Assembly (NCBI RefSeq): GCF_018323985.1
Contig: NZ_AP024590.1
Span: 3,224,001 to 3,288,000 of the forward strand
DNA: 64,000 bases
Origin: Enterobacter kobei
GTDB taxonomy: Bacteria > Pseudomonadota > Gammaproteobacteria > Enterobacterales > Enterobacteriaceae
Direction of reading: 5' to 3'
Within the stretch, counting starts at the first letter, position 1. Each line of letters begins with the position of its first letter. Of this stretch, positions 25,395-34,037 are shown piece after piece. The position numbers were made by a program, and so were the translations under genes. The notes under the pieces were generated by a model. That model ran no database searches, was not told where the DNA came from, and was given only the letters and a program-made list of their open reading frames with translations.

Positions 25395-25471
25395 GGCTAC
25401 TTAGCTCAGCTGGTTAGAGCACAGCACTCATAATGCTGGGGTCACAGGTTCGATTCCCGTAGTAGCCACCA
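25395..25471 (+). tRNA. metU: tRNA-Met (elongator, anticodon CAT), second copy
   Basis: 77 bases with encoded CCA and anticodon CAT at 25429-25431. It differs from metT at four bases forming two compensated pairs: the last acceptor pair (T-A here, G-C in metT) and the middle anticodon-stem pair (G-C here, T-A in metT). Pairing is therefore intact and the gene looks functional. Confidence 0.97.
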
Positions 25472-25517
25472 CATTCTGGAAAGTATTGTGTTACGATACT
25501 TTTAGTAAAAAAATTGT

Positions 25518-25592
25518 TGGGGTATCGCCAAGTGGTAAGGCTCTGGTTTCTGATACCAGCATTCCGAGGTTCGAATCCTCGTACCCCAGCCA
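25518..25592 (+). tRNA. glnV: tRNA-Gln (anticodon CTG), first copy
   Basis: 75 bases with encoded CCA. Anticodon stem CTGGT/ACCAG around TTCTGAT, so CTG, reading CAG. It differs from glnX by one D-arm base (AAGTGG here, AAGCGG there). Confidence 0.97.
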
Positions 25593-25612
25593 ATTTCAAA
25601 GCACGACCCTGT

Positions 25613-25687
25613 TGGGGTATCGCCAAGCGGTAAGGCTCTGGTTTCTGATACCAGCATTCCGAGGTTCGAATCCTCGTACCCCAGCCA
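25613..25687 (+). tRNA. glnX: tRNA-Gln (anticodon CTG), second copy
   Basis: 75 bases with encoded CCA and anticodon CTG. Last gene of the metT-leuW-glnU-glnW-metU-glnV-glnX unit, immediately followed by a strong terminator. Confidence 0.97.
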
Positions 25688-25688
25688 T

Positions 25689-25729
25689 AAAAAACAAAAA
25701 AGCTCGCTTCGGCGGGCTTTTTTGTTTTT
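25689..25729 (+). terminator. Intrinsic terminator of the tRNA unit
   Basis: A long stem, AAAACAAAAAAGC-TCGC with GCGGGCTTTTTTGTTTT, around a TTCG tetraloop, followed by a T-rich tract. Its A-rich 5' side means it could also stop transcripts from ubiF on the other strand. Confidence 0.93.
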
Positions 25730-25785
25730 GTCCTTTCGTCCTGGTCATGCGCATCCCCGGCAACGTCCTGTCACCGGGCACAAAT

Positions 25786-26967
25786 TTATAACCCTAGCGC
25801 GTACTTCAGCGCCTTTGTCTTCAATACGCCTGCACGCTGCGCCGCCATCAGGCCAAGGTTACGCACCACCCGCAGCGGTCCGAGATTATTGCTGAACCCG
25901 GCATAGAACAGATCCATACCGCTCTGCATGATGAAATTATCCGCCATGCGCCGCCGCTGGTAGCGTTTCAGAATAGTGTGACTGGCCCAGGGTTCGCCCA
26001 CGCTGCGCGCGCCCACCAGCACATCCAGCAGCGCATCTACATCGCGATAGCCAAGGTTGACGCCCTGCCCCGCCAGCGGGTGAATGGTGTGTGCCGCATC
26101 CCCCACTAACGCAAGACCGGGCTGCACATAGTCCAGCGCATGACGACGAGTCAGCGGGAAGGCCCCGGCCTGCACTGGCGTCACTTTTCCCAGTCGCGCC
26201 GGGAAGGTTTTTTCAATTTCCCGCTGCAACTGCATCATATTGAGCGATTTCAGCTGGCGAATGCGGGCCGGACGGTCATACCAGACCAGCGAGGCCCAGT
26301 TGTCGAACAGCGGCAAAAACGCATGCGGTCCGTCAGGCGTAAACTGCTGCCAGGTGGCATCGCCCGGATCGTTTTCGCACTGTACGGTGATCAACATGCA
26401 GGACTGATCGTACTGCCAGGCGTGAATGCCGATCCCCGCCCACTGGCGCACCTGTGAATGCGCGCCGTCTGCACCAATCACCAGCGTGGCACGCAGGGCG
26501 TCGCCGTCGACAAATTCCAGTTGATGATGGTCGCCTTCGCGATGCATGGCACGCAGAGTGGCAGGCGCGCGCAGGGTGATATTTGGATGGCGTTCCAGCG
26601 CCTCCCACAGCGCGCCTTGCAGCACGTTGTTTTCCACCATGTAACCCAGCAGCGGCAGCTTCAGTTCATCGGCGTCAAACAGCACATGAGCGCTCTCCCA
26701 CTCCCAGGTTTCAAGCTGTCGGTACGGGTGAGCGCGCATTCCCTGCACTGCATCCCAGACGCCCAGACTACGCAACAGGGACACTGAGGCGGCGCTGATC
26801 GCCGAGATGCGCACATCCGGCGCGGCCGCGCTATCAAACGCCGGCGGTGTCGTCTGCTCAATCACCGTTACCTGAAAACCGTGCTGCGCCAGCCCCAGCG
26901 CCAGCGCGCTGCCGACCATCCCGCCGCCGACCACGGCCACTTCCGTTGGTTGATTCATCATGGTCAT
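25786..26967 (-). CDS. ubiF: Ubiquinone hydroxylase UbiF
   Basis: The 393-residue FAD monooxygenase (E. coli 391) has an N-terminal Rossmann motif VVGGGMVGSALALGLAQHG and IGADGAHSQVR. A C-terminal FAD motif ALVGDAAHTIHPLAGQGVNLG completes the set. It adds the last ring hydroxyl in ubiquinone-8 synthesis, at the inner membrane. It is divergent from miaB and sits between the tRNA unit and miaB, as in E. coli. Confidence 0.96.
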   Translation of the reverse strand: MTMMNQPTEVAVVGGGMVGSALALGLAQHGFQVTVIEQTTPPAFDSAAAPDVRISAISAASVSLLRSLGVWDAVQGMRAHPYRQLETWEWESAHVLFDADELKLPLLGYMVENNVLQGALWEALERHPNITLRAPATLRAMHREGDHHQLEFVDGDALRATLVIGADGAHSQVRQWAGIGIHAWQYDQSCMLITVQCENDPGDATWQQFTPDGPHAFLPLFDNWASLVWYDRPARIRQLKSLNMMQLQREIEKTFPARLGKVTPVQAGAFPLTRRHALDYVQPGLALVGDAAHTIHPLAGQGVNLGYRDVDALLDVLVGARSVGEPWASHTILKRYQRRRMADNFIMQSGMDLFYAGFSNNLGPLRVVRNLGLMAAQRAGVLKTKALKYALGL

Positions 26968-27107
26968 TTTTCCTTATTTTTAATTCCCTTAAGTTTACCG
27001 GATTTTTCATTTTCGTGGGTCGGGACATGAACTATGGTCAGCGCCGGATCAAAGCATTACAATACGCGGCCTGCATTCCTGGCGATAAACCGAGCAAGAG
27101 CAAGTCG

Positions 27108-28532
27108 ATGACAAAAAAACTCCATATTAAAACCTGGGGCTGTCAGATGAACGAATACGATTCATCAAAGATGGCCGATCTGCTGGATGCCACCCACGGG
27201 TATCAGCTTACCGAGGTGGCGGAAGAAGCCGATGTGCTGCTGCTTAACACCTGTTCGATTCGCGAAAAGGCGCAGGAAAAAGTCTTCCATCAGTTAGGTC
27301 GCTGGAAATTATTAAAAGAAAAAAATCCGGATCTGATTATTGGCGTCGGCGGCTGTGTGGCCTCGCAGGAAGGCGATCTTATTCGTCAACGCGCCCACTA
27401 TGTCGACATTGTTTTCGGACCGCAGACCCTGCACCGTCTGCCGGAGATGATCAATTCCGTGCGCGGTAATCGCAGCCCGGTGGTGGACATCAGTTTCCCG
27501 GAAATCGAAAAATTCGACCGTCTGCCGGAACCCCGCGCCGATGGCCCGACCGCCTTTGTCTCTATCATGGAAGGCTGCAATAAATACTGCACCTACTGCG
27601 TGGTGCCTTACACCCGTGGCGAAGAAGTCAGCCGTCCGTGCGACGATATTCTGTTTGAAATTGCCCAGCTGGCCGCTCAGGGCGTGCGTGAAGTTAACCT
27701 GCTTGGGCAGAACGTTAACGCCTGGCGTGGGGAAAACTACGACGGCACCACCGGCTCCTTTGCCGAGCTGCTGCGCCTGGTGGCGGCCATCGACGGTATC
27801 GACCGCGTGCGCTTCACCACCAGCCATCCGATCGAATTTACCGATGACATTATTGAAGTCTATCGCGATACCCCAGAACTGGTAAGCTTCCTGCATCTGC
27901 CGGTGCAAAGCGGTTCAGACCGCGTGCTGAACCTGATGGGCCGCACCCATACGGCGCTGGAATACAAAGCGATTATCCGTAAGCTGCGCGCGGCGCGTCC
28001 CGACATTCAGATAAGCTCTGACTTTATCGTTGGCTTCCCGGGCGAAACCACCCAGGATTTCGAGCAGACTATGAAGCTGATTGCCGAGGTCAACTTCGAC
28101 GTCAGCTACAGCTTTATCTTCTCTGCCCGTCCGGGTACGCCCGCCGCTGATATGGTGGACGATGTACCGGAAGAGGACAAAAAACAGCGTCTGTACATTT
28201 TACAAGAGCGCATCACCCAGCAGGCGATGGCCTGGAGCCGCCGTATGCTTGGTACCACCCAGCGTATTCTGGTGGAAGGCACTTCACGTAAGAGCGTAAT
28301 GGAGCTTTCTGGCCGTACGGAAAATAACCGCGTGGTGAACTTCGAGGGCACCCCGGATATGATCGGTAAATTCGTCGATGTGGAAATCACCGATGTGCTG
28401 ACCAACTCCCTGCGTGGCGTGGTCGTGCGCACGGAAGATCAGATGGGCCTGCGCATCAGCGAATCCCCGGAATCGGTGATTGCCCGTACGCGTAAAGAAA
28501 ATGAGCTGGGTGTGGGTCTTTACCAGCCTTAA
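27108..28532 (+). CDS. miaB: tRNA methylthiotransferase MiaB
   Basis: The start at 27108 gives 474 residues, the E. coli length; the upstream in-frame extension is not conserved. The N-terminal domain binds an iron-sulfur cluster through Cys in WGCQMN, NTCSIR and GGCVAS. The radical-SAM cluster motif is GCNKYCTYCVVPYTRG (C-x3-C-x2-C). A C-terminal TRAM domain follows. It adds the methylthio group to i6A37 of tRNAs, and some of those tRNAs are encoded in the unit to its left. Confidence 0.97.
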   Translation: MTKKLHIKTWGCQMNEYDSSKMADLLDATHGYQLTEVAEEADVLLLNTCSIREKAQEKVFHQLGRWKLLKEKNPDLIIGVGGCVASQEGDLIRQRAHYVDIVFGPQTLHRLPEMINSVRGNRSPVVDISFPEIEKFDRLPEPRADGPTAFVSIMEGCNKYCTYCVVPYTRGEEVSRPCDDILFEIAQLAAQGVREVNLLGQNVNAWRGENYDGTTGSFAELLRLVAAIDGIDRVRFTTSHPIEFTDDIIEVYRDTPELVSFLHLPVQSGSDRVLNLMGRTHTALEYKAIIRKLRAARPDIQISSDFIVGFPGETTQDFEQTMKLIAEVNFDVSYSFIFSARPGTPAADMVDDVPEEDKKQRLYILQERITQQAMAWSRRMLGTTQRILVEGTSRKSVMELSGRTENNRVVNFEGTPDMIGKFVDVEITDVLTNSLRGVVVRTEDQMGLRISESPESVIARTRKENELGVGLYQP

Positions 28533-28539
28533 TCATTGC

Positions 28540-28571
28540 GGCCTGCCGTCACGGGCAGGCCTTGTTTTCCC
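28540..28571 (+). terminator. Intrinsic terminator after miaB
   Basis: GGCCTGCC and GGCAGGCC pair around a six-base loop (28540-28561), followed by TTGTTTTCC. It lies seven bases after the miaB stop, and its tail overlaps the likely -35 element of the next unit. Confidence 0.85.
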
Positions 28572-28588
28572 CCTCCAGCCCCCCATAT
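28561..28588 (+). promoter_or_regulatory. Heat-shock (sigma-32) type promoter for ybeZYX-lnt
   Basis: CTTGTTT (28561-28567), 13 bases, then CCCCATAT (28581-28588). The -10 matches the sigma-32 consensus CCCCATnT exactly, and the -35 matches CTTGAAA at five of seven. It lies about 110 bases upstream of ybeZ. ybeY and its operon are reported as heat-shock genes in E. coli, which supports the call. Confidence 0.65.
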
Positions 28589-28699
28589 CTGTTGTCATGC
28601 TTGCGCCTTTTCTCCATGCCGTAAATACTTTCGGTAATGATGACGACATCACGCTGCTCAGCCCGTCGCTGACCGGCTTAAAGGTATAAGAGGATTAAT

Positions 28700-29746
28700 T
28701 TGAATACAGAAACCCGCGAAATCAGCCTTGAACCCGCCGATAACGAACGTCTGCTGAGCCTGTGCGGCCCGTTTGACGACAACGTGAAACAGCTTGAACG
28801 CCGTCTGGGTATCGAAATCAACCGCCGTGATAACCACTTCAAACTGACCGGTCGCCCGATCAGCGTGAATGCGGCTGCCGATATTCTGCGTAGCCTGTAC
28901 GTTGACACCGCCCCGATGCGCGGCCAGACGCAGGAGATCGAGCCTGAGCAGATCCATCTGGCGATCAAAGAAGCCCGCGTGCTGGAACAGAGTGCGGAAA
29001 GCGTGCCGGAATACGGCAAGGCAATCCACATTAAAACCAAGCGCGGCGTGATCAAACCCCGTACGCCGAATCAGGCGCAATATGTCGCCAACATTCTCGA
29101 TCACGACATCACCTTCGGCGTGGGGCCTGCCGGTACCGGTAAGACCTACCTCGCCGTGGCTGCTGCCGTCGACGCTCTGGAGCGTCAGGACGTGCGTCGT
29201 ATTCTGCTGACCCGCCCGGCGGTGGAAGCCGGTGAAAAACTGGGCTTCCTGCCTGGTGATTTAAGCCAGAAAGTGGATCCGTATCTGCGCCCGCTGTATG
29301 ACGCGCTGTTCGAAATGCTCGGCTTCGAGAAGGTGGAAAAGCTCATTGAGCGTAACGTGATCGAAGTGGCACCGCTGGCGTACATGCGTGGCCGTACATT
29401 AAACGATGCGTTTATCATTCTTGATGAGAGTCAGAACACCACCATCGAACAAATGAAGATGTTCCTGACGCGTATCGGCTTTAACTCGAAAGCCGTCATC
29501 ACCGGTGACGTGACGCAGATTGACCTGCCGCGTAACCTGAAATCCGGCCTGCGCCATGCCATTGAAGTGCTGGCTGAGGTGGATGAGATCAGCTTCAACT
29601 TCTTCCACAGCGAAGACGTGGTGCGCCACCCGGTGGTGGCCCGTATCGTCAACGCCTACGAGGCCTGGGAAGAGGCCGACCAAAAACGTAAAGCTGAACT
29701 GGCCGCCGAGCGCAAACGCGAAGCCCAGCAGCAGGAGCAAAAATGA
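28700..29746 (+). CDS. ybeZ: PhoH-like ATPase YbeZ
   Basis: The 348-residue product starts with TTG after a clear ribosome-binding site (AGAGGA). The protein start matches E. coli YbeZ. An N-terminal KH-like region is followed by the PhoH P-loop GVGPAGTGKTYLA and Walker B AFIILDESQN. It is a predicted RNA-associated ATPase; E. coli YbeZ interacts with the rRNA endonuclease YbeY, whose gene overlaps it by four bases. First gene of ybeZ-ybeY-ybeX-lnt. Confidence 0.95.
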   Translation: MNTETREISLEPADNERLLSLCGPFDDNVKQLERRLGIEINRRDNHFKLTGRPISVNAAADILRSLYVDTAPMRGQTQEIEPEQIHLAIKEARVLEQSAESVPEYGKAIHIKTKRGVIKPRTPNQAQYVANILDHDITFGVGPAGTGKTYLAVAAAVDALERQDVRRILLTRPAVEAGEKLGFLPGDLSQKVDPYLRPLYDALFEMLGFEKVEKLIERNVIEVAPLAYMRGRTLNDAFIILDESQNTTIEQMKMFLTRIGFNSKAVITGDVTQIDLPRNLKSGLRHAIEVLAEVDEISFNFFHSEDVVRHPVVARIVNAYEAWEEADQKRKAELAAERKREAQQQEQK

Positions 29747-30210
29747 GTTCTGTGATACTCGATTTACAACTGGCCTGCGAGGATAACGCAGGCCTGCCGT
29801 CTGAAGCGCAATTTCAGGGCTGGCTGAATGCGGTGATCCCCCAGTTCCAGGAAGAGTCGGAAGTCACCATCCGCGTGGTGGATGACGCTGAAAGTCATGA
29901 GCTGAATCTGACGTATCGCGGCAAGGATAAGTCCACTAACGTGCTGTCGTTTCCCTTTGAAGCGCCGCCGGGAATTGAAATGCCGCTGCTGGGCGATCTG
30001 ATTATCTGCCGACAGGTGGTGGAGCAGGAAGCCCGTGAGCAGGGAAAACCGCTGGACGCGCACTGGGCGCATATGGTCATTCACGGCAGTTTGCACCTGC
30101 TGGGTTATGATCATATCGAAGATGAAGAAGCGGAAGAGATGGAAGGCATTGAAACAGAGATAATGCTTGCTCTGGGCTATGAGGATCCGTACATTGCCGA
30201 GAAGGAGTAG
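29743..30210 (+). CDS. ybeY: Endoribonuclease YbeY
   Basis: The 155-residue protein has the family zinc motif H-x3-H-x5-H in HGSLHLLGYDH near residue 114. The acidic tract DEEAEEMEGIE follows. YbeY acts in 16S rRNA 3' maturation and 70S quality control. It overlaps ybeZ by four bases (ATGA) and lies in the probable heat-shock unit. A GC hairpin (30216-30233, GCGCCGG with CCGGCGC) follows the stop without a T run. Confidence 0.97.
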   Translation: MSSVILDLQLACEDNAGLPSEAQFQGWLNAVIPQFQEESEVTIRVVDDAESHELNLTYRGKDKSTNVLSFPFEAPPGIEMPLLGDLIICRQVVEQEAREQGKPLDAHWAHMVIHGSLHLLGYDHIEDEEAEEMEGIETEIMLALGYEDPYIAEKE

Positions 30211-30313
30211 CCAGTGCGCCGGTTTACCGGCGCGCCTGCTCAACATGCCGTCTGGCGCTGAGTTTACGCGTGACGTGCGACGTTTTGACTAACATGAGAT
30301 CCCACACGACGCC

Positions 30314-31192
30314 ATGAGCGACGACAATTCCCACAGTAACGACACACTTAACAGCAAAAAGGGGTTCTTTTCCCTCTTACTGAGCCAGCTTTTCCACGGT
30401 GAACCTAAAAACCGCGATGAATTACTGGCGCTAATCCGTGATTCCGGGCAGAACGATCTTATCGATGAAGATACGCGTGACATGCTCGAAGGGGTAATGG
30501 ATATCGCCGACCAGCGCGTCCGCGACATCATGATCCCCCGCTCGCAAATGATCACCCTCAAACGCAATCAAAAACTGGATGAATGTCTCGACGTTATCAT
30601 CGAGTCTGCGCATTCGCGTTTTCCGGTGATCAGCGAAGACAAAGATCATATTGAAGGGATTCTGATGGCCAAAGATCTGCTGCCGTTTATGCGCAGCGAT
30701 GCTGAAGCCTTTAGCATGGAAAAAGTGTTACGCCAGGCGGTGGTTGTGCCGGAAAGTAAGCGTGTTGACCGCATGCTGAAAGAGTTCCGTTCACAGCGTT
30801 ACCACATGGCGATCGTCATTGATGAATTTGGTGGCGTTTCAGGTCTGGTGACCATCGAAGATATTCTTGAGTTGATCGTCGGGGAAATCGAAGACGAATA
30901 CGACGAAGAAGAGGATATCGAGTTCCGCCAGCTCAGCCGTCATACCTGGACGGTACGTGCGCTGGCACCGATTGAAGACTTTAACGAAACCTTCGGCACG
31001 AACTTCAGCGACGAAGAAGTGGATACCATCGGCGGCCTGGTGATGCAGGCGTTCGGGCACCTGCCTGCGCGCGGCGAATCCATCGACATTGATGGTTACC
31101 AGTTTAAAGTTGCGATGGCCGACAGCCGCCGTATTATTCAGGTTCACGTCAGAATACCGGATGATTCTCCCCAGCCAAAACTGGACGAATAA
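30314..31192 (+). CDS. ybeX: CorC-type CBS-domain protein YbeX
   Basis: The 292-residue product (E. coli 292) has two CBS domains (VRDIMIPRSQMITL to about residue 195). A C-terminal CorC/HlyC transporter-associated domain follows (TIGGLVMQAFGHLPARGESI). It was named CorC for Mg/Co efflux in Salmonella; later work links YbeX to ribosome maturation, in keeping with its operon. Its stop codon falls inside the first unit of a short tandem repeat. Confidence 0.96.
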   Translation: MSDDNSHSNDTLNSKKGFFSLLLSQLFHGEPKNRDELLALIRDSGQNDLIDEDTRDMLEGVMDIADQRVRDIMIPRSQMITLKRNQKLDECLDVIIESAHSRFPVISEDKDHIEGILMAKDLLPFMRSDAEAFSMEKVLRQAVVVPESKRVDRMLKEFRSQRYHMAIVIDEFGGVSGLVTIEDILELIVGEIEDEYDEEEDIEFRQLSRHTWTVRALAPIEDFNETFGTNFSDEEVDTIGGLVMQAFGHLPARGESIDIDGYQFKVAMADSRRIIQVHVRIPDDSPQPKLDE

Positions 31193-31234
31193 AATCATTA
31201 CTGGATGAATAAAACCACTACTGGATGAATAAAT
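31181..31234 (+). repeat. 20-base tandem repeat across the ybeX end and lnt start
   Basis: Units: CTGGACGAATAAAATCATTA (31181-31200), CTGGATGAATAAAACCACTA (31201-31220), and a partial third unit CTGGATGAATAAAT (31221-31234). The ybeX stop TAA is in unit 1, and the lnt ATG overlaps the end of unit 3. It looks like a recent duplication of the gene junction. Confidence 0.8.
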
Positions 31235-32771
31235 GGTTTTTGCCCCATTGATGGAACGCCAGCGTTTTCGCCTGCTGCTGGCGCTGATCCTCGGAGCCAG
31301 CGGAACGCTGGCTTTTTCTCCTTATGATATCTGGCCCGCCGCGCTACTGTCCCTGATGGGGCTGCAAGGGCTGACGCTCAATCGCCGCCCGTTGCAGGCC
31401 GCCTGGATTGGTTATTTCTGGGGACTGGGGCTGTTTGGTTCCGGTATCAACTGGGTTTACGTCAGTATCGCACAGTTTGGCGGTATGCCAGGCCCGGTGA
31501 ATATCTTCCTCGTGGTGCTGCTGGCCGCTTATCTGTCGCTGTATACCGGTCTGTTTGCCGGGATCCTCTCGCGCCTGTGGCCGAAAACCAGCTGGCTACG
31601 CGTGGCGATTGCCGCGCCTGTCGTCTGGCAACTGACGGAATTCCTGCGCGGCTGGGTGCTGACCGGTTTCCCGTGGTTGCAGTTTGGCTACAGCCAGATC
31701 GACGGCCCGCTGAAAGGGCTGGCACCGGTAATGGGCGTGGAAGCGATCAACGCCCTGCTGATGATAGTCAGCGGTCTGCTGGTGCTGGCGCTGGTGACAC
31801 GTAACTGGCGTCCGCTGGCAGTAGGCGTGGTGCTGTTCGCGCTGCCCTTCCCGCTGCGTTATATCCAGTGGTATACCCTGCTGCCGGAAAAGGCCACGCA
31901 GGTATCGCTGGTGCAGGGTGATATTCCGCAGTCGCTGAAATGGGATGAAAACCAGCTAGTGAATACGCTGGAAATCTATCTTAACCACAGCGAACCGGAG
32001 ATGGGCAAGTCGCAGCTGATCGTCTGGCCGGAATCGGCCATTCCGGATCTGGAAATTAACCAGCAGCGCTTTTTAAGCTCGCTGGACGCGCAGTTACGCG
32101 CCAGAGACACGACGCTAATCACCGGCATTGTGGATGCACGGCTTAACCCGCAGAATCGCTACGACACTTACAACGCCATCATTACGCTGGGTAAAGACAG
32201 CGCGTATCGTTATGACTCACCCAACCGTTACAACAAAAACCACCTGGTGCCGTTTGGCGAGTTTGTACCGCTGGAGTCGATCCTGCGCCCGCTGGCACCG
32301 TTCTTCGATCTGCCGATGTCGTCTTTCAGCCGCGGGCCGTACGTTCAGCCGCAGCTGCATGCGCACGGGTTTAACCTGACGCCCGCCATCTGCTATGAAA
32401 TCATCCTTGGCGAACAGGTGCGGGATAATTTCCGTCCGGATACCGACTTCCTGCTGACCATCTCTAACGACGCCTGGTTCGGTAAATCCATCGGCCCGTG
32501 GCAGCACTTCCAGATGGCGCGCATGCGTTCACTGGAGCTGGCGCGTCCGTTGCTGCGCAGCACCAACAACGGCATTACCGCCGTAATTGGGCCGCAGGGC
32601 GAGATCCAGGCGATGATCCCGCAGTTTACCCGTCAGGTCCTGACGACAGAAGTCACCCCAGCCCGTGGGCTCACGCCTTATGCCCGTACCGGTAACTGGC
32701 CGCTGTGGATCCTCACCGCGCTCGCCGGATTCGGCGCGCTGGTGATGAGCCTGCGTCAGCGCCGTCACTAA
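31233..32771 (+). CDS. lnt: Apolipoprotein N-acyltransferase Lnt
   Basis: The 512-residue product is the same length as in E. coli. An N-terminal membrane part of six to seven helices (residues 1-215) is followed by a periplasmic nitrilase-like domain. The catalytic triad lies in VWPESAIPD (Glu), YNKNHLVPFGE (Lys) and TPAICYEIILGE (Cys). It adds the third acyl chain to lipoproteins, such as LptE and RlpA further right. The ribosome-binding site before the ATG is poor, so translation may depend on coupling to ybeX. Confidence 0.97.
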   Translation: MVFAPLMERQRFRLLLALILGASGTLAFSPYDIWPAALLSLMGLQGLTLNRRPLQAAWIGYFWGLGLFGSGINWVYVSIAQFGGMPGPVNIFLVVLLAAYLSLYTGLFAGILSRLWPKTSWLRVAIAAPVVWQLTEFLRGWVLTGFPWLQFGYSQIDGPLKGLAPVMGVEAINALLMIVSGLLVLALVTRNWRPLAVGVVLFALPFPLRYIQWYTLLPEKATQVSLVQGDIPQSLKWDENQLVNTLEIYLNHSEPEMGKSQLIVWPESAIPDLEINQQRFLSSLDAQLRARDTTLITGIVDARLNPQNRYDTYNAIITLGKDSAYRYDSPNRYNKNHLVPFGEFVPLESILRPLAPFFDLPMSSFSRGPYVQPQLHAHGFNLTPAICYEIILGEQVRDNFRPDTDFLLTISNDAWFGKSIGPWQHFQMARMRSLELARPLLRSTNNGITAVIGPQGEIQAMIPQFTRQVLTTEVTPARGLTPYARTGNWPLWILTALAGFGALVMSLRQRRH

Positions 32772-33125
32772 TCCCCCTCCTCCGGCCCGGTCGCGCGCAG
32801 CGATCCGGGCCTGCAACCTTTCAAAACTGGCACACCTCTTGCTACCTGTTAACAGGTAATGGCGATTTTCTGCGGCACAACGACGCCACTGCACCACCAG
32901 CGATCGACGGCAGCACTAATTTGGTGCATCCAGCGATTTATGCCTCTAAACGGTGCGGTGCGCCTCGCAAAAATAAACAATATCGCAGCAAAATCTTTAC
33001 ATTAAGCCAGACTAAATGTTAACAAACACGCATAACACTGCACGCTTAAGCAGCAGGATATAACAACACAATCACTCACACTGGGTATCAATGCGTCTCT
33101 GGCGCTGACGATGAAGGAGTTGGAT
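32772..33125. other. lnt-gltI intergenic region
   Basis: 354 bases without a gene. A GC inverted repeat just after lnt (GCCCGG with CCGGGC, about 32786-32810) may stop the lnt transcript, though no T run follows. A perfect 16-base palindrome TACCTGTTAACAGGTA lies at 32843-32858. The AT-rich stretch at 32950-33070 is where the gltI promoter should be; I could not name a single clear -35/-10 pair. A good ribosome-binding site (AAGGAG) ends the region. Confidence 0.6.
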
Positions 33126-34037
33126 ATGCAATTACGTAAACTGGCCACAGCAATGCTGGTGATGGGAATGTCCGCCGGCGTGGCGCAGGCTGAAGATGCA
33201 GCCCCTGCGGCCGGGCAAAGCACGCTGGAAAAAATCGCTAAAAACGGCGTGATCGTGGTCGGGCACCGTGAATCTTCCGTACCGTTCTCGTATTACGATA
33301 ACCAACAACAAGTTGTTGGTTATTCACAGGATTACTCTAACGCCATTGTTGAAGCGGTGAAGAAAAAGCTCAACAAGCCGGACCTGCAGGTAAAACTGAT
33401 CCCAATCACCTCGCAAAACCGTATTCCGCTACTGCAAAATGGCACCTTTGATTTCGAGTGTGGCTCCACCACCAACAACCTGGAACGCCAGAAACAGGCG
33501 GCTTTCTCTGACACCATCTTCGTCGTGGGCACCCGTCTGCTGGCGAAGAAAGGCGGCAACGTGAAAGACTTCGCTGACCTGAAAGGTAAAGCGGTTGTGG
33601 TCACATCAGGCACCACCTCTGAAGTGCTGCTGCACAAGCTCAACGAAGAGCAGAAAATGGATATGCGCATCATCAGCGCGAAAGATCATGGTGACTCCTT
33701 CCGTACGCTGGAAAGCGGTCGTGCCGTGGCCTTTATGATGGACGATGCCCTGCTGGCAGGTGAACGTGCGAAGGCGAAGAAACCGGACAACTGGGAAATC
33801 GTGGGCAAGCCGCAATCGCAGGAAGCCTATGGCTGTATGCTGCGTAAAGGCGATACCGAATTCAAGAAGCTGATGGATGACACCATCGCCCAGGCGCAGA
33901 CCTCTGGCGAAGCCGCGAAATGGTTTGATAAGTGGTTTAAAAACCCAATCCCACCAAAAAATCTGAACATGAACTTTGAACTTTCGGATGAGATGAAAGC
34001 GCTGTTCAAAGAACCTAACGACAAAGCTCTTAACTAA
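33126..34037 (+). CDS. gltI: Glutamate/aspartate periplasmic binding protein GltI
   Basis: The start at 33126 (after AAGGAGTTGGAT) gives 303 residues; E. coli GltI has 302. The signal peptide is MQLRKLATAMLVMGMSAGVAQA. The SBP family 3 fold has GVIVVGHRESSVPFSYYDN and FDFECGSTTNN. It delivers Glu and Asp to the GltJKL permease. It is the first gene of the operon; the gap to gltJ holds the SroC region. Confidence 0.97.
   Translation: MQLRKLATAMLVMGMSAGVAQAEDAAPAAGQSTLEKIAKNGVIVVGHRESSVPFSYYDNQQQVVGYSQDYSNAIVEAVKKKLNKPDLQVKLIPITSQNRIPLLQNGTFDFECGSTTNNLERQKQAAFSDTIFVVGTRLLAKKGGNVKDFADLKGKAVVVTSGTTSEVLLHKLNEEQKMDMRIISAKDHGDSFRTLESGRAVAFMMDDALLAGERAKAKKPDNWEIVGKPQSQEAYGCMLRKGDTEFKKLMDDTIAQAQTSGEAAKWFDKWFKNPIPPKNLNMNFELSDEMKALFKEPNDKALN

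Noticed and set aside
24984..25687. tRNA cluster as an integration site for a mobile element
   Set aside because: No integrase, direct att repeat or foreign gene flanks it; ubiF and asnB are in the normal enteric order.
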